64,000 bases of DNA from a virus. The DNA is taken from positions 1-64,000 of IMG/VR virus record IMGVR_UViG_3300010885_055091; one strand, written 5' to 3'. A program made the translations under genes and the position numbers. Shown piece by piece: positions 47,656 to 58,700 of the stretch. Each line of letters opens with the position of its first letter. The first letter of the stretch is position 1. The notes beneath the pieces were generated by a model that was not told where the DNA came from, searched no databases, and saw only the letters and a list, made by a program, of their open reading frames with translations.

Positions 47656-50217
47656 ATGATGGGCGGTTATGAGAATTTAGGGCCAATCATAAGCCAAAAC
47701 CCCCAGGCGGTAACGCCTGGGGGCGGTAGTTATTCAGCTGATGAGAGATCATATGATTCCGTAGTATTCCAGCAGAATCATCCGCCAATGGACTGGGAGA
47801 TGAATCTCATCCAGTCTGTGGTCGGCAATGCTGGTCTTAGAAATCTAGCTTCTAAATTATTCAGCAGTACGTTCATATCCGGAAACGTATTAGAATCAAA
47901 TGCTCCAGGAGCATTTTACGAATTTTTACCAGCAGTAGCTGGTAATGAAAACATTATTAGATTTTCGGCTTGTGATTTATTAGTAAACGGTTGGGCTCTT
48001 CGTTTAGAATATTCAAATACTGATGTCGATGGTAAGAACTTAGTTCAATTAACTGCTCCACCATTAACCGGTATTAGGCAGGATCTTCTAATATTAGAAG
48101 TATGGAGAGCACTGCTTTCTCCTCTCCCTTCTGTAGATAACAAGAGTCTGGGTGGCTTGATACTACGAAATGGTAATGCCAATGCTCCTGATACAGTAAA
48201 CTTATCGGATGACCTAATAGACCCGAATTATCTAGCAGAGACATCTAGAAGAGTTCAGATTCAGTATAGGATTCGCATCATAGAATCGGTAGACATTCTT
48301 TCCTATCCTGACGGCTTGGGCGATCCATCAATTACTGCACATACGGTTCCATATCTTGGCGGTTCTGATGTAAATGGAAATGATTTGCCTGCGTACGTCT
48401 ACACTGCCGTAGCTGGAGACTCAGGATTATGGCGTTCCGGGGCTGGAGACGCTGCTTCAGCCACTGATATAGGGTCAGTCGATGGCTATATATGTTCATT
48501 ACCATTGTGTGTCGTAGTCAGACGTAATTCCGACACTTGGGACAAAACCACAAATCTCAATGGTGGGGTATTAATCGGTGGAGTCAGTCCTCGACCAGAC
48601 GGTTTATTTTCTGATCAGATAGCCTCGGGGGACCTAATAGATCTGAGAAAATATACTGCCTGGAATGCACAAGAATTCAAGAATGATGCTGTCGATGCAT
48701 TAATGCAGAATTCCTTGTCCACCCAATATGAAGAATCTGCCTTGGGAACTGGCGGAAACACCTTCCTGATGAAGGATCCGATAGGTACTTCTTCACATAT
48801 TTGGGATGCGGATGGTGTTAGAACCTCATATTCAGATAAACCAGTGGTTCATCCAATTGCGTTGTCATTTACTATTCCAATGGCAACCAATACACTGACT
48901 TGTGATCTCACTATAAATGTTGATTTGCCATGGGCTTCAGGTATCAATATACTGGCAAATGCTCCTGCAGGAACCAATTTACTTAGCATTAGTAAATGCT
49001 TCATAAATGATGGCGTAGGAAACATTTATGATGCTTTTGATTCTTCCGTAGCCTATCACATATTAAACATAGTTTATTCTATTTCGGGAACGGAAATCGA
49101 TACAGCCACCATAGAATTTAACCAAAATATTCCTGTCGGGACTGTTTTTTTAGAAGCTTTGGTAGAATATCCACCAAATGTGGGCCTTTCTAGAAATGTC
49201 ATCTCAATAGATAAGGTCTGGGTTCCTAATAATTTTGATGCTTGGGTAGATACCTCGGAATTCACTGCCACATCAGATGCGGATCGTAGTAGCATAAATA
49301 CTTCTTTTAATATTGATTTAGTAAATAGACAGGTTACGTTCGCTTATCCCTCGAATCTCATAAGCGATACGTTTTATAACCACACTCTCTCTCAATTCAT
49401 GATCCCCGACTGTGTCGATGCAAGCAGCGTTGTGATTACAGGTAAAGCAGTGGTTGGGATTGAATATAATGCTGGTTGCACAGTCATAGAGTTTAATCCC
49501 CCTGAAATGGCTCTTGGTGTTGGACTAGCTGTCGATTATGTGGCTTATCGTCCACCAGTCCCATTAGGAATGGTGCCTTATGACTCTATCGATGTTTTTT
49601 ATCAAACTCGATCGATTCAATCGATACCAGTTCCAGTAGGAATGTATTCCCCATCATTTTATCGGCGTACAGATATTGAAAGAGTGTTCTTCATATCTTC
49701 CGGGTCTGGATCCTACGATTCAGCAGAATATGATGCTTCTACGCAATTAGCGATACCAAGACTTCCAATAGTCGATTATTCCGACAGTTTATTCTCTGGA
49801 TACCATGAGTCTTCTGTCGTAACAAACGGTAATGATAATGGGATCAGTGAAGTCTTAGTGACTGAGAAATCCTATTTGGCTTCTGACGGCTTTTATCTTT
49901 CTACCGCAGGTGGAACTACACAAGATGCTGATGGTAGGAATTACTGGCCTTACTCGCCCAATATAATATTAAAAGCATTTAATGCTACTGATTTCAACAT
50001 AAGCACTCGTCGTAAATTAGCTAGTGATTTCGTCTTGGAGCTTAAGGAAGATTTCCCATCACTTGGAAGGAAAGGAAGTCTTTATCTGGCTATGGCTACG
50101 GGTTATTCATATAACTCTCGCATAAATAAAATACATACTTCAGATTCAGTAGAACTTGACGGAGTTTCCCTCTTCAGATTAAGGGGAAACCCACTTTATT
50201 ATCGGAGGTCCTCTTGA
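47656..50217 (+). CDS. Adhesin-type structural protein, paralogue A (853 aa)
   Basis: The first 430 residues match the gene at 50927 in order: SYDSVVFQQNHPPMDWEMNL (paralogue AAVVFQVGKPPLDSELNL), LILEVWRALL, TSRRVQIQYRIRI, GDSGLWRSGAGDA, and RPDGLFSDQ followed by I-A-S-G-D-L-I-D-L-R. The remaining 420 residues are beta-rich and not shared. The shared part is probably the virion-anchoring or trimer-forming region; the rest would be exposed. The start ATG 47656 is followed directly by another ATG; no strong ribosome binding site was seen. A stable hairpin lies 44 nt into the gene. The gene ends with a TTG overlap into the next. Confidence 0.7.
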   Translation: MMGGYENLGPIISQNPQAVTPGGGSYSADERSYDSVVFQQNHPPMDWEMNLIQSVVGNAGLRNLASKLFSSTFISGNVLESNAPGAFYEFLPAVAGNENIIRFSACDLLVNGWALRLEYSNTDVDGKNLVQLTAPPLTGIRQDLLILEVWRALLSPLPSVDNKSLGGLILRNGNANAPDTVNLSDDLIDPNYLAETSRRVQIQYRIRIIESVDILSYPDGLGDPSITAHTVPYLGGSDVNGNDLPAYVYTAVAGDSGLWRSGAGDAASATDIGSVDGYICSLPLCVVVRRNSDTWDKTTNLNGGVLIGGVSPRPDGLFSDQIASGDLIDLRKYTAWNAQEFKNDAVDALMQNSLSTQYEESALGTGGNTFLMKDPIGTSSHIWDADGVRTSYSDKPVVHPIALSFTIPMATNTLTCDLTINVDLPWASGINILANAPAGTNLLSISKCFINDGVGNIYDAFDSSVAYHILNIVYSISGTEIDTATIEFNQNIPVGTVFLEALVEYPPNVGLSRNVISIDKVWVPNNFDAWVDTSEFTATSDADRSSINTSFNIDLVNRQVTFAYPSNLISDTFYNHTLSQFMIPDCVDASSVVITGKAVVGIEYNAGCTVIEFNPPEMALGVGLAVDYVAYRPPVPLGMVPYDSIDVFYQTRSIQSIPVPVGMYSPSFYRRTDIERVFFISSGSGSYDSAEYDASTQLAIPRLPIVDYSDSLFSGYHESSVVTNGNDNGISEVLVTEKSYLASDGFYLSTAGGTTQDADGRNYWPYSPNIILKAFNATDFNISTRRKLASDFVLELKEDFPSLGRKGSLYLAMATGYSYNSRINKIHTSDSVELDGVSLFRLRGNPLYYRRSS
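47700..47723 (+). other. Perfect 10-bp GC-rich hairpin with GUAA tetraloop
   Basis: The arms CCCCCAGGCG (47700-47709) and CGCCTGGGGG (47714-47723) enclose GTAA, a GNRA tetraloop. In this AT-rich DNA such a stem stands out. It falls in codons 16-23 of the paralogue A gene, shortly after the start, where it could slow or regulate ribosomes, or stop read-through from the HU gene. There is no T-run after it, so it is not a clear terminator. Confidence 0.7.
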
Positions 50218-50864
50218 AATTTTTAGTCGATAAATTCACGGGCTCCATTTCTGGGGCTTATTCCGATATTGATAATAAACCCGTATCTGGAGCAATGATA
50301 ATTAGTGTTCCTTCCGACTTTAAATTCAATATAGATCCTACTATAGATAGTCCTACTTTATCTGATTTGTTGACCCAAAAATATGCCAACATTTCTGATA
50401 AAGTCAGCGGCATTTTTCCATACACCAATACGGTAAATCAGGAATTCATTGACCCTTCTGCAATATTGAACACTGCATATTCTAACTTATATTCCATAGG
50501 ACCAAATAGACGGACCGTCCTAAAGCCTACAGGTATCCTATCTGTAGGAACTGCTGGCTCAGGTTATAGCTTTGCTAATATACCGACCGATTTTTATTGT
50601 GAGTATAATGTTTACGAAATAACTGCTGATTCTAACGGTAATGCGTGGGGTCCACCAGTCTACAGGGTTAACACATCTTTTGATCCTATTATGGATGTTG
50701 AATTTCGCTTGCTGGACAATACGGGCGCAGATTTACAAACTCTTGTGTCTGGCTATAATCAGGCTAGTGTCGGTATGTACACGGGGGATTTTTTGGTGGG
50801 AATCGAAAATCTCAGTACACGCACTTTTGTATTATCAGATTTTTGTTTGTATTGGAAAGAGTAA
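50214..50864 (+). CDS. Hypothetical structural protein (216 aa)
   Basis: I do not recognise this protein. The TTG start at 50214 is fixed by a strong GGAGG six bases upstream and overlaps the previous TGA stop. The chain is beta-rich with many Asn/Asp/Ser/Thr turns (KFLVDKFTGSISGAYSDIDN at the start; NLSTRTFVLSDFCLYWKE at the end) and no membrane segment. It lies between the two paralogous adhesin-type genes and is translationally coupled to the first, so it is probably a partner or cap of these proteins. Confidence 0.65.
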   Translation: MKFLVDKFTGSISGAYSDIDNKPVSGAMIISVPSDFKFNIDPTIDSPTLSDLLTQKYANISDKVSGIFPYTNTVNQEFIDPSAILNTAYSNLYSIGPNRRTVLKPTGILSVGTAGSGYSFANIPTDFYCEYNVYEITADSNGNAWGPPVYRVNTSFDPIMDVEFRLLDNTGADLQTLVSGYNQASVGMYTGDFLVGIENLSTRTFVLSDFCLYWKE

Positions 50865-50926
50865 AGTACACTTAAGGTCGCATCATTCCTAGATGCATAC
50901 CCTTATGATGACGGAGACTATTTGAA

Positions 50927-53900
50927 ATGCCCATTAATCCACTCGGAGCCGGAGTAAGCAGATACATTAATGATAGAGACCGGCAGTATGCTGCTGTAGT
51001 TTTTCAGGTTGGTAAGCCACCCCTGGATTCTGAATTAAATTTAATATCTCTCATTGATTTAGAGTCCAAAGCTGAGGAAGCACGCAGCCGCGTGGCATCC
51101 GGCTGGCTGATGAATGAAATAAACCCTTATGCTGATTTCTTAACCCGGCCAGAATTTTCGAATCAGTTTTATTTCGGTAATAACTTCGCTGGAGAGTCCC
51201 GCAATATCACTTGGGCCATAGTAAATGGATGGCCCATACCTGTAGCAGGTACCAAAACGGGCGCTCCTCCATTAGCTGCTAATAATGTCGACTATTGGAA
51301 TCGAATTACCCTAAACCCTCCATCCACTTCTACTGGCGGCAATAGAGCAGAATTTGCTTTTCTAGAAGTTTGGCTTCAGCGTGTTGATGTAGACCCAGCA
51401 GCACCAGCGATTGCTCCTGGAAAACCGCTACGTGGTTATATATATAAATTTGGCAATGTAGAGGGTGGATTTTCCCCACTGCCAGATGAATTGGTAGACC
51501 CCGACATTAATTTTGAGACCACCAAGCGTGTTCAAATACAATACAGAATCCGCGTTGTTGCTGATATTAATTTAGTATCCAATCCCGAGGGATTCGATCC
51601 TACATTAGTGTTTGCTCAGGGTAGCCTTTCAGGCCCGTCAGTCGTTCCATTCTCCAATATGCGAGAAGCCTTAGGCGACCCAGGATTGTGGCGTGCTGGA
51701 ACCGGCGACCCAACTACTTTCGGAACTGCAGATGGGTTCGTATATGCTATACCGATTTGTGGTGTTTTTAGAAGAAATGCTGCGGGATTCAGCGACGTCG
51801 GTAACTTAGCTGGTTCATTTAATAGAAATTCAAAGGCTTTAACGCGGGTGAATGCACTCACATTTACCGCTCCCATCGCCTTGCAAGCTAGTTTATCCTC
51901 TTTCGCTACTAGCTTTTCCATAGCCAGCATATCCGGAACTCCTCTAGATACCTTGACCTCATTTGGTGAGGCATACTTTAGAATAGATGATGAGATAGTA
52001 AGAGTCACCAGCGTAATTCAGATATCAGCCATAAATTATACAATCAATATTGAAAGAGGGCAACTTAATACAATAGCACGCTCACATTTATTCGGGACCG
52101 AGTTATTTATATATACTGTTCGGCCAGACGGGTTGTTTGCGGATCAGGTGTCCAATACTGATATTTTAGACTTGCGTCACTCAATAGCTGATAAATTTGA
52201 TTATGATAGCATACTTCAATCTAACGTCGTAGAATTACTCAAAGGAAACCTACGAAGTACCTGGAAGAGGTACGGCACAACCAACACTGCTGGTCCAGTA
52301 ATCCTATATGGTGATAGAATCACAGATTCTTCAATATTTACGGGCGGTCTTACTAGACTAGATGCTCCAGATGGTAATCGCAGAGCATACTCAGATGCCT
52401 CTGTAATGCAAAAATTCGTATTACCCGTCACAGTTCCTAGCAATTCCCTCACACTAGGGAATAATATCCAGACCACTGTCAGTCCATATACTGGGACAGT
52501 AGTATGGTCCGGATCAGCTCCCGCTCACCCAACTGGTAGCCGACTTAACGGTACTTACCCAACTTGGTGGAACGGCGACCAAATCACGGTAAACATACTT
52601 CCATTCCAAAATGGTGTTTCGATTGCTGATGCAAATCAGATAAGATTTATTACCCCATCAGAATTATCGGATTCTATCCTCGTTAGATTCGAGGGAATGA
52701 CATCTGATCCTAACGGGGGTGATCCACTAGAATTACCCCCAACCGCTCCAACAGCTTCGGACCCTTATTTAAACATCCCGATTTCTGGTCAAAGAATACT
52801 TAGAAACGGACAAGGAATCAGTGTAGTCGTTGATGGTTCCGGTAATCTAGTGATTACTTTAGCTAGCGGCGCTATCGATTCTGAATTCCAAGAATTCGTA
52901 GATGCTATTCAGGGAGAAACCGATCCAGGTCGAGTATCTCAGTACAAGATGTATGTGGAGTTTACTGTTCTATATGGAACTGGTCGTGGTCTATCTCACC
53001 GACCCGACTGGATCCATATGGTCCAGTATAGAGGAACCCCGACTAACGTAACAAAGACTCTACGTCGTAGTGGTCTTTCTACACTGTCGCCAATGGTACC
53101 TACCTACATAGGCGATTCTCCATTAGTTCAGACCGGAAACGATCGTAATTTAGCCAAAACGTCGGAGGTCATGTTTGATCCCGGCTCTAAAACTGTTTAC
53201 GTCGCTCCATACAGAATGCTGACCATTCCTCCTCTGGTTGCCAGGAATGGTGCTCTACTAAATTGGTATAATGGTGGAGCGAACACCCAAGGCTCAATGC
53301 CGCAATTAGACCAGGATGGCGTGAATACCGTTCATCCTGTTGTTGATCCCCTTACACTCTTCTTCACGGGGTCTGTTACTAAGTATGTCGAATTACCATT
53401 CCAGTACTTACCAAAACCAGGATTTCATTATGTTCCAATAGTTCCGATTACTGATTTGGTATATTCATCAGGTATCAATTTCCTAATGAAGTCGAGCCAG
53501 GGAGTTGTAGGAAATACTCCGGACTATAACCGAAATTATGTCTCCTACCCAGCCAATACCCCCGGTTACTATATAGTGACACCGGAAGTAGGAGAAGTGT
53601 ATGGAAATAGCAACGGTAATAAATCCATATACGGTGAAAAGATAACGATAGAAAAGGTAACAGGTAGAGAGGGACAGGCTTTTAAGGGAATCAAATTTCC
53701 ACCCTTCTTAGGACCGGCAAGAATTACTGGCATTTATCTCAGAAGTGGTCTTGATGTCTCTCCCGCTTCCACTCCCTTTAATAATGACCGAATATTTATT
53801 GGTGGGATAGGGACAGACGTCAATCTTCTGCGAGACAGCTTCGACGGACCAACGTTCCTCTTGGACGTTGATACGAACGGGGATCTATACTTTGTATTAA

Positions 53901-55558
53901 ATGCCGAGGTTATAGACTTCAAGAGAGCTCCTGCAGGAACCACTTTTGATAACGCACAATTCCTGGTCGAATGCACTTTGTTTTCTTATGACCGAGGATT
54001 CCTCCAGACAAATGGTCGCATTCTTTGCGCTAGAACGCTAGGATCATCTGTAGCTCAGACTATTCCGGGATGGGACGGTTATTTATCTACGAACTTTAGC
54101 GTTTCCACGTTAGGTTTAATAGTCCCTGCTCCTTTGAGTGATATCGCGAGTAACAACGAGGTAACTCTATACTACTCTCGGTCTCCATATCAGGGAGACC
54201 CATTCGGCACCCAGACAGCGTATTCCGATGATCCTTATAGACTCGGACCTCTGACTACTGGAGAGGCTTTAACTCTTCATAATAGTCCTCTTGGTCCTGT
54301 TCAAACACTAACTCTTCCCAATAAGGGGAATTTCGAAATATTAAGCTCTGTACGATTCGTGACTAGTCTTGGAACTGGTCGACTTTCGGGAGCGAATCCA
54401 ATACCACTGCTTCTTCCCAGCGAGTCACCACTAAATCCTCCTGACTACGCAGGAACTCTAGTGGACCAGACTAGAGAATATTCATTAAATCGAGTCGGCT
54501 ATGACGACTGGTTTACTTCGAAATGGCCGTCAGATCCATCCTCATTATCCACTAGGCCCCCTACGGTTCCGGGGGCTATTTCAGAACGTTTCGATAATGA
54601 TATACATCCGGAATTTGCAGGGTGTGTTTCTAATTTACCTCTTGGTGCTTATTTTAGAGATAAGGACTTCGTAGGTAAAACTCTTTATCAAATGCGAACA
54701 GCAAGTAATATCGGCGGAAATCCCGTTGGTACACTCACCTTCACCAATTATGAAGCGTCAATGGTTAAGGGCGTTGACGGTAGGTCTACCTGGCAAGGTC
54801 GAGATTATCTTTGCGGTAATAGTAGTAGTACATCAGGGTTCGGCACAGAATCATTAGCAAGAGTTGATGGAACCTATAATCTAGGTGATACCAAGGTCTT
54901 TAAGACCACTCGTGGCGGGGCTGCTTATTCCACCACTGGTCCTTGGCCTGGTGGAATACTAACTGGTTCATTCATCAAGACAAGACCAAATTCCGATGTT
55001 GGTGCAGTCTTACTTTGCAATGCCTATCTCGTAAGATCTCATCCTGAACAGTCACAGGGTGTAGAACTTCATCCCGGCAATGAACTACAAATGATACTGG
55101 TAACGCAGGCCGTTCCGGCTTATTTGCGGGACAATGAAATAGTTCATTCAGCTAGCGGAATCAGTGAGGGATATACTGCAGTAGAAAGATATAGGTTATT
55201 GGGGAAGCCTTTAGAAAAGCGGAGAGGCAGACTACCTAATGACGTTTTGCCAGCAGGCAAGCCCTTGTACGGAAATAATACTTCGTTGCTGTTCGGTTCA
55301 GCTGATCCACCATTGGTGGCTGCAATACAAGAATCGATAGCTGTACTGGTTGACCTTCAAACAGTATTTGATTTATCGAAGAAGCCTGCAGACCCCTCCA
55401 CAGTACAGATGTTCGTAAATGGAGTTAAACTCCAATACGGAATAGATTATACCGTGGGTGGCGTTGATGATAAGGTCGTTACATATAGTCCTAGCCCTCC
55501 CGTTAGACCGGAATTATTAACCACTGATCTTGTGGAATTCTGGTATTTGGCTATCTAG
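50927..55558 (+). CDS. Adhesin-type structural protein, paralogue B (1543 aa)
   Basis: The N-terminal part is related to the gene at 47656 (YAAVVFQVGKPPLDSELNLI; TTKRVQIQYRIRVVADINL; GDPGLWRAGTGDP; RPDGLFADQ followed by V-S-N-T-D-I-L-D-L-R-H). An inserted beta domain at about 305-400 contains AYFRIDDEIVRVTS and NIERGQLNTIARSH. The following 1000 residues are a long beta-rich chain, and the end (QMFVNGVKLQYGIDYTVGG) resembles fibre C-terminal beta modules. There is a good ribosome binding site (GGAGAC, 11 nt before ATG). It is a probable tail-attached adhesin by context; no enzyme motif was recognised. The gene ends just before a strong hairpin terminator. Confidence 0.7.
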   Translation: MPINPLGAGVSRYINDRDRQYAAVVFQVGKPPLDSELNLISLIDLESKAEEARSRVASGWLMNEINPYADFLTRPEFSNQFYFGNNFAGESRNITWAIVNGWPIPVAGTKTGAPPLAANNVDYWNRITLNPPSTSTGGNRAEFAFLEVWLQRVDVDPAAPAIAPGKPLRGYIYKFGNVEGGFSPLPDELVDPDINFETTKRVQIQYRIRVVADINLVSNPEGFDPTLVFAQGSLSGPSVVPFSNMREALGDPGLWRAGTGDPTTFGTADGFVYAIPICGVFRRNAAGFSDVGNLAGSFNRNSKALTRVNALTFTAPIALQASLSSFATSFSIASISGTPLDTLTSFGEAYFRIDDEIVRVTSVIQISAINYTINIERGQLNTIARSHLFGTELFIYTVRPDGLFADQVSNTDILDLRHSIADKFDYDSILQSNVVELLKGNLRSTWKRYGTTNTAGPVILYGDRITDSSIFTGGLTRLDAPDGNRRAYSDASVMQKFVLPVTVPSNSLTLGNNIQTTVSPYTGTVVWSGSAPAHPTGSRLNGTYPTWWNGDQITVNILPFQNGVSIADANQIRFITPSELSDSILVRFEGMTSDPNGGDPLELPPTAPTASDPYLNIPISGQRILRNGQGISVVVDGSGNLVITLASGAIDSEFQEFVDAIQGETDPGRVSQYKMYVEFTVLYGTGRGLSHRPDWIHMVQYRGTPTNVTKTLRRSGLSTLSPMVPTYIGDSPLVQTGNDRNLAKTSEVMFDPGSKTVYVAPYRMLTIPPLVARNGALLNWYNGGANTQGSMPQLDQDGVNTVHPVVDPLTLFFTGSVTKYVELPFQYLPKPGFHYVPIVPITDLVYSSGINFLMKSSQGVVGNTPDYNRNYVSYPANTPGYYIVTPEVGEVYGNSNGNKSIYGEKITIEKVTGREGQAFKGIKFPPFLGPARITGIYLRSGLDVSPASTPFNNDRIFIGGIGTDVNLLRDSFDGPTFLLDVDTNGDLYFVLNAEVIDFKRAPAGTTFDNAQFLVECTLFSYDRGFLQTNGRILCARTLGSSVAQTIPGWDGYLSTNFSVSTLGLIVPAPLSDIASNNEVTLYYSRSPYQGDPFGTQTAYSDDPYRLGPLTTGEALTLHNSPLGPVQTLTLPNKGNFEILSSVRFVTSLGTGRLSGANPIPLLLPSESPLNPPDYAGTLVDQTREYSLNRVGYDDWFTSKWPSDPSSLSTRPPTVPGAISERFDNDIHPEFAGCVSNLPLGAYFRDKDFVGKTLYQMRTASNIGGNPVGTLTFTNYEASMVKGVDGRSTWQGRDYLCGNSSSTSGFGTESLARVDGTYNLGDTKVFKTTRGGAAYSTTGPWPGGILTGSFIKTRPNSDVGAVLLCNAYLVRSHPEQSQGVELHPGNELQMILVTQAVPAYLRDNEIVHSASGISEGYTAVERYRLLGKPLEKRRGRLPNDVLPAGKPLYGNNTSLLFGSADPPLVAAIQESIAVLVDLQTVFDLSKKPADPSTVQMFVNGVKLQYGIDYTVGGVDDKVVTYSPSPPVRPELLTTDLVEFWYLAI

Positions 55559-55576
55559 TCGTCAGGCTTCTTTTGA

Positions 55577-55612
55577 GCTATCAATAGTGGTTATCTGACC
55601 ACTATTGATAGC
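55577..55612 (+). terminator. Strong hairpin terminator before the tailspikes
   Basis: A perfect 15-bp inverted repeat (GCTATCAATAGTGGT against ACCACTATTGATAGC) with a 6-nt loop lies 18 nt after the paralogue B stop and is followed by TTATATTTA. It separates the adhesin genes from the tailspike genes. Confidence 0.85.
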
Positions 55613-55628
55613 TTATATTTAGAGTTTA

Positions 55629-55720
55629 ATGGGGTTTAAAACTAAATGACTCGTCCTCGTTCGCAACAGATCAACGATCCCGTTACACGTTATTCGAAGA
55701 TCCCCTTACATGATAACCCC
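55629..55720 (+). repeat. First copy of 92-bp repeat at tailspike starts
   Basis: This block covers the leader and first 25 codons of the first tailspike gene and recurs at 60643-60734 with two base differences. The encoded start is MTRPRSQQINDPVTRYSKIP in both. The identity is much higher than in the following coding sequence. Confidence 0.93.
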
Positions 55721-58700
55721 ATATCAGGGTCAAGCTCTACCCTGATAACGGGGTCTGCTTATAATGACTTCTTAGATAAGTCCATATTAAAATTCACAGG
55801 AGGCGTTGAGGTACCGTGCCCAGCAGTTCTTATAGCTTCTTTGGCGGATCCTTATTTACTAGTTGCGGGAAACTCATTTAAGGTCTCTGTTAATTTAAAT
55901 CAAGCTGTAGAAATTAAAATCACTGCTGCACAATTGGTGGTTCTTGGTGCCAGTAGTTTCGCTACCGTAGACAGGGTAATCACCCTGATAAATAGCACAT
56001 TATCTTCGGTAAATATAACTTGGGCAAACGTAGCTGATGTTACTGACTCCGGTTATTTAAGATTAACAAGTCCGACTTCGGGTTCCTCATCATCTATTTC
56101 AATATCAGGGCTTCCAGCCACATTACAAAAATTAGGTTTCGGGAACGTAGCCACATCCATATCCTACGGTAAGGATGTTTCACGGGGAATAGTTACCGTT
56201 GAACCGGATTCGTTCGGTGGGTACGCTCAAGCAGTATGGGAAGACGGTAGCCCATTAAACGCCATATCGAATACCTTTTATTTCAACAATTCATCAGCTT
56301 ACGGTTTATCGCAGAAAGTACCGACTGGACAACCTGTATATGGTAGAATTTCCGAAACCACGGCTCCTTCGTTAGAAATAAACTGGTATAGCAAATGTGA
56401 AGGATCAAACCCAGTAGTTTCCAAAAACCCATCATTCAGTTCGTTGGGTGCTGGCGAAACTTTAGTATTTTCCTCATATGATTTATATGGCAACTCCAGC
56501 AATAGCTTTACGGCTACATTTAGTGCTGGACCAACTTCTCTACAAGATGTTATAAACGTAATAAATAATGCGTGGAACAGCATAACTGGTGGTCTTCAAG
56601 GCAGAGTTATAAGTCGAGTAACTTCCCCTTATTTCGTTGTTGGATCGTTATATTTTAAATTAAATAATAACGCGACCATTACCGCAAATTTTGATGGAAC
56701 AGAAAAAACTGCCACTTTAATAATAGCCAGAATCAACACTGCTGTCGCTGCGGCCATGCAGTCGTCCCAAGGAGAAGCTTATGTGATAGGCTCCGACTCT
56801 TTTGGTATTAGATCTAAAACTGGTTTCGGGGAATCAAGTTCAGTAGAAATATTAGGATTTAGTAGTTCTGATACCGAGAGGTGTCTTGGATGTCCTGTCG
56901 GTATATATAAAGGGTGGGAATTCTGTAAAGCCCGTGGTTCAAATATACAGTTATCTGCGGCTTCCCCGACTTCTTATTACATAATTGGTGCGGGTTCTAC
57001 AGCTCTAACCTTTTTAGGTTTATCTCATTACAGCACGGGCGTCAAGACCTCAATATTAAACAGATATATTAGAACAGAATTTCCTTCATATGATTCAACT
57101 ATCGTACCTTTAAATTTCGCGGTCACTCTTTTAACACCAGAATATCTAGAGGCTGGAGATGTTCCTGATGACATCTTCACTAAGGAACGATTTACAGATT
57201 TAGTATCCTCTAATGCCTATAAATATCCGTTAGCCTCAAGCAACACAAATGCAGCACGAGCAGGACAACAAGCCAGATATGGCCTAGACGGTTATATTCA
57301 AGCTGCAACTCTGCCTTATGAATTAGGAAGCGTTAAAGCGGGAAATGTTTATTTTCCATTAAATGGTGCTGTTTTATCTTTTCAATATACACTAAATTCG
57401 CAAGACTTAATATTCGAGGGCTTCCATCCTTTAAACCCTTCAATTCGTCTTTATATTCACGATGACCAGACTGGTAGACCTGCTTGGTGTACATCAGTCA
57501 ATGCTGTAAAGACGAATGTAAACGCATACACCCCAGATTTACCGGCTGAAGCCTCTTCAATCGTAGACCTTAGCGAAGAGGGGATTAGTATTAGCTTCCG
57601 AGATGCAAACAGTGCTACTCCGTATGTTCCAGAAAATGACTTTTCTTTCGCTCCATCAAGTTCTCCATCATTTGTAAAGGAGTTGTCCTTTTCTAAAAAT
57701 ACTTTCATTAATTTTAAACTTGGATCTGCAGCAATTAGTGATAAAAATATTTCAGATAATACTACAATAAATTTTTATAAGTTCACAAGTCCTGCTGGGA
57801 GCAACCAAGGAGACTCCGCTTTAAGACTTAACAGCAGGATAGTGGAAGACAAGACAATATTTCAGTCTATTAATGGACGCATTGAAATTTCATGTGGCGA
57901 CGGCATCAGTACCTTTGGAGATTTTAACGGGATTGACGCTATATGGAAAATATGTTCCATACTTTCGGTCCTACCAGCTTCGGATACACGACCAGTCTTC
58001 ATCGCATTAAAGTCCGGTACTTACCATAATGATAATGCAAAACCTTTAGTATTTTCGAATAGAAATGTTACAATCATAGGAGAGGGTGACGTAAACATAA
58101 TTACACCTTCCCCATCAGATGACGGTACCATTACCTTTAATGGTACCGTAGACCCATCTTCAATTTCAAATCATATAAAATTAGAAAATATTAGGATATT
58201 TGCTAATATTTTTAGAGCAATAGAATGTGAGAATGTTACCATAGAATTAATAAACTGTTATATTGAAGGCTTGGGATTGTCTATCAGGGCAACGAGCACA
58301 TCGGGTTCCTCCACATATTCCAATGGTGCTGCAGCCTACGTCAGGCAATGCACCATCGCTCATTCAAGTGTTAAAGATACCAATAGTTTAGTATACCTTA
58401 AATCATTAAATGATGACTCTCCTCCTGTCGTGTTCGACTCTTGTGTTTTTGACTGTAGCAACTGTATTGATTTTACCGTTCTTTTGGTAGAAGGACTATC
58501 AAAGAGAAATTCATATGAGGAGGTCTCGTTTAAAAATTCATCCTTTAAATTAGGAAAATATACGACACCAACAGTCGCATCAGTTCCTCCTTACACTCTT
58601 CCGAATTTAAATCATGATAACGGGTTATTAGCTCTACATCCCGCTAATGATGGTAGGACTGCAGAAGGTCTTATAATCGAATCAGTAATTTTTGAAGACT

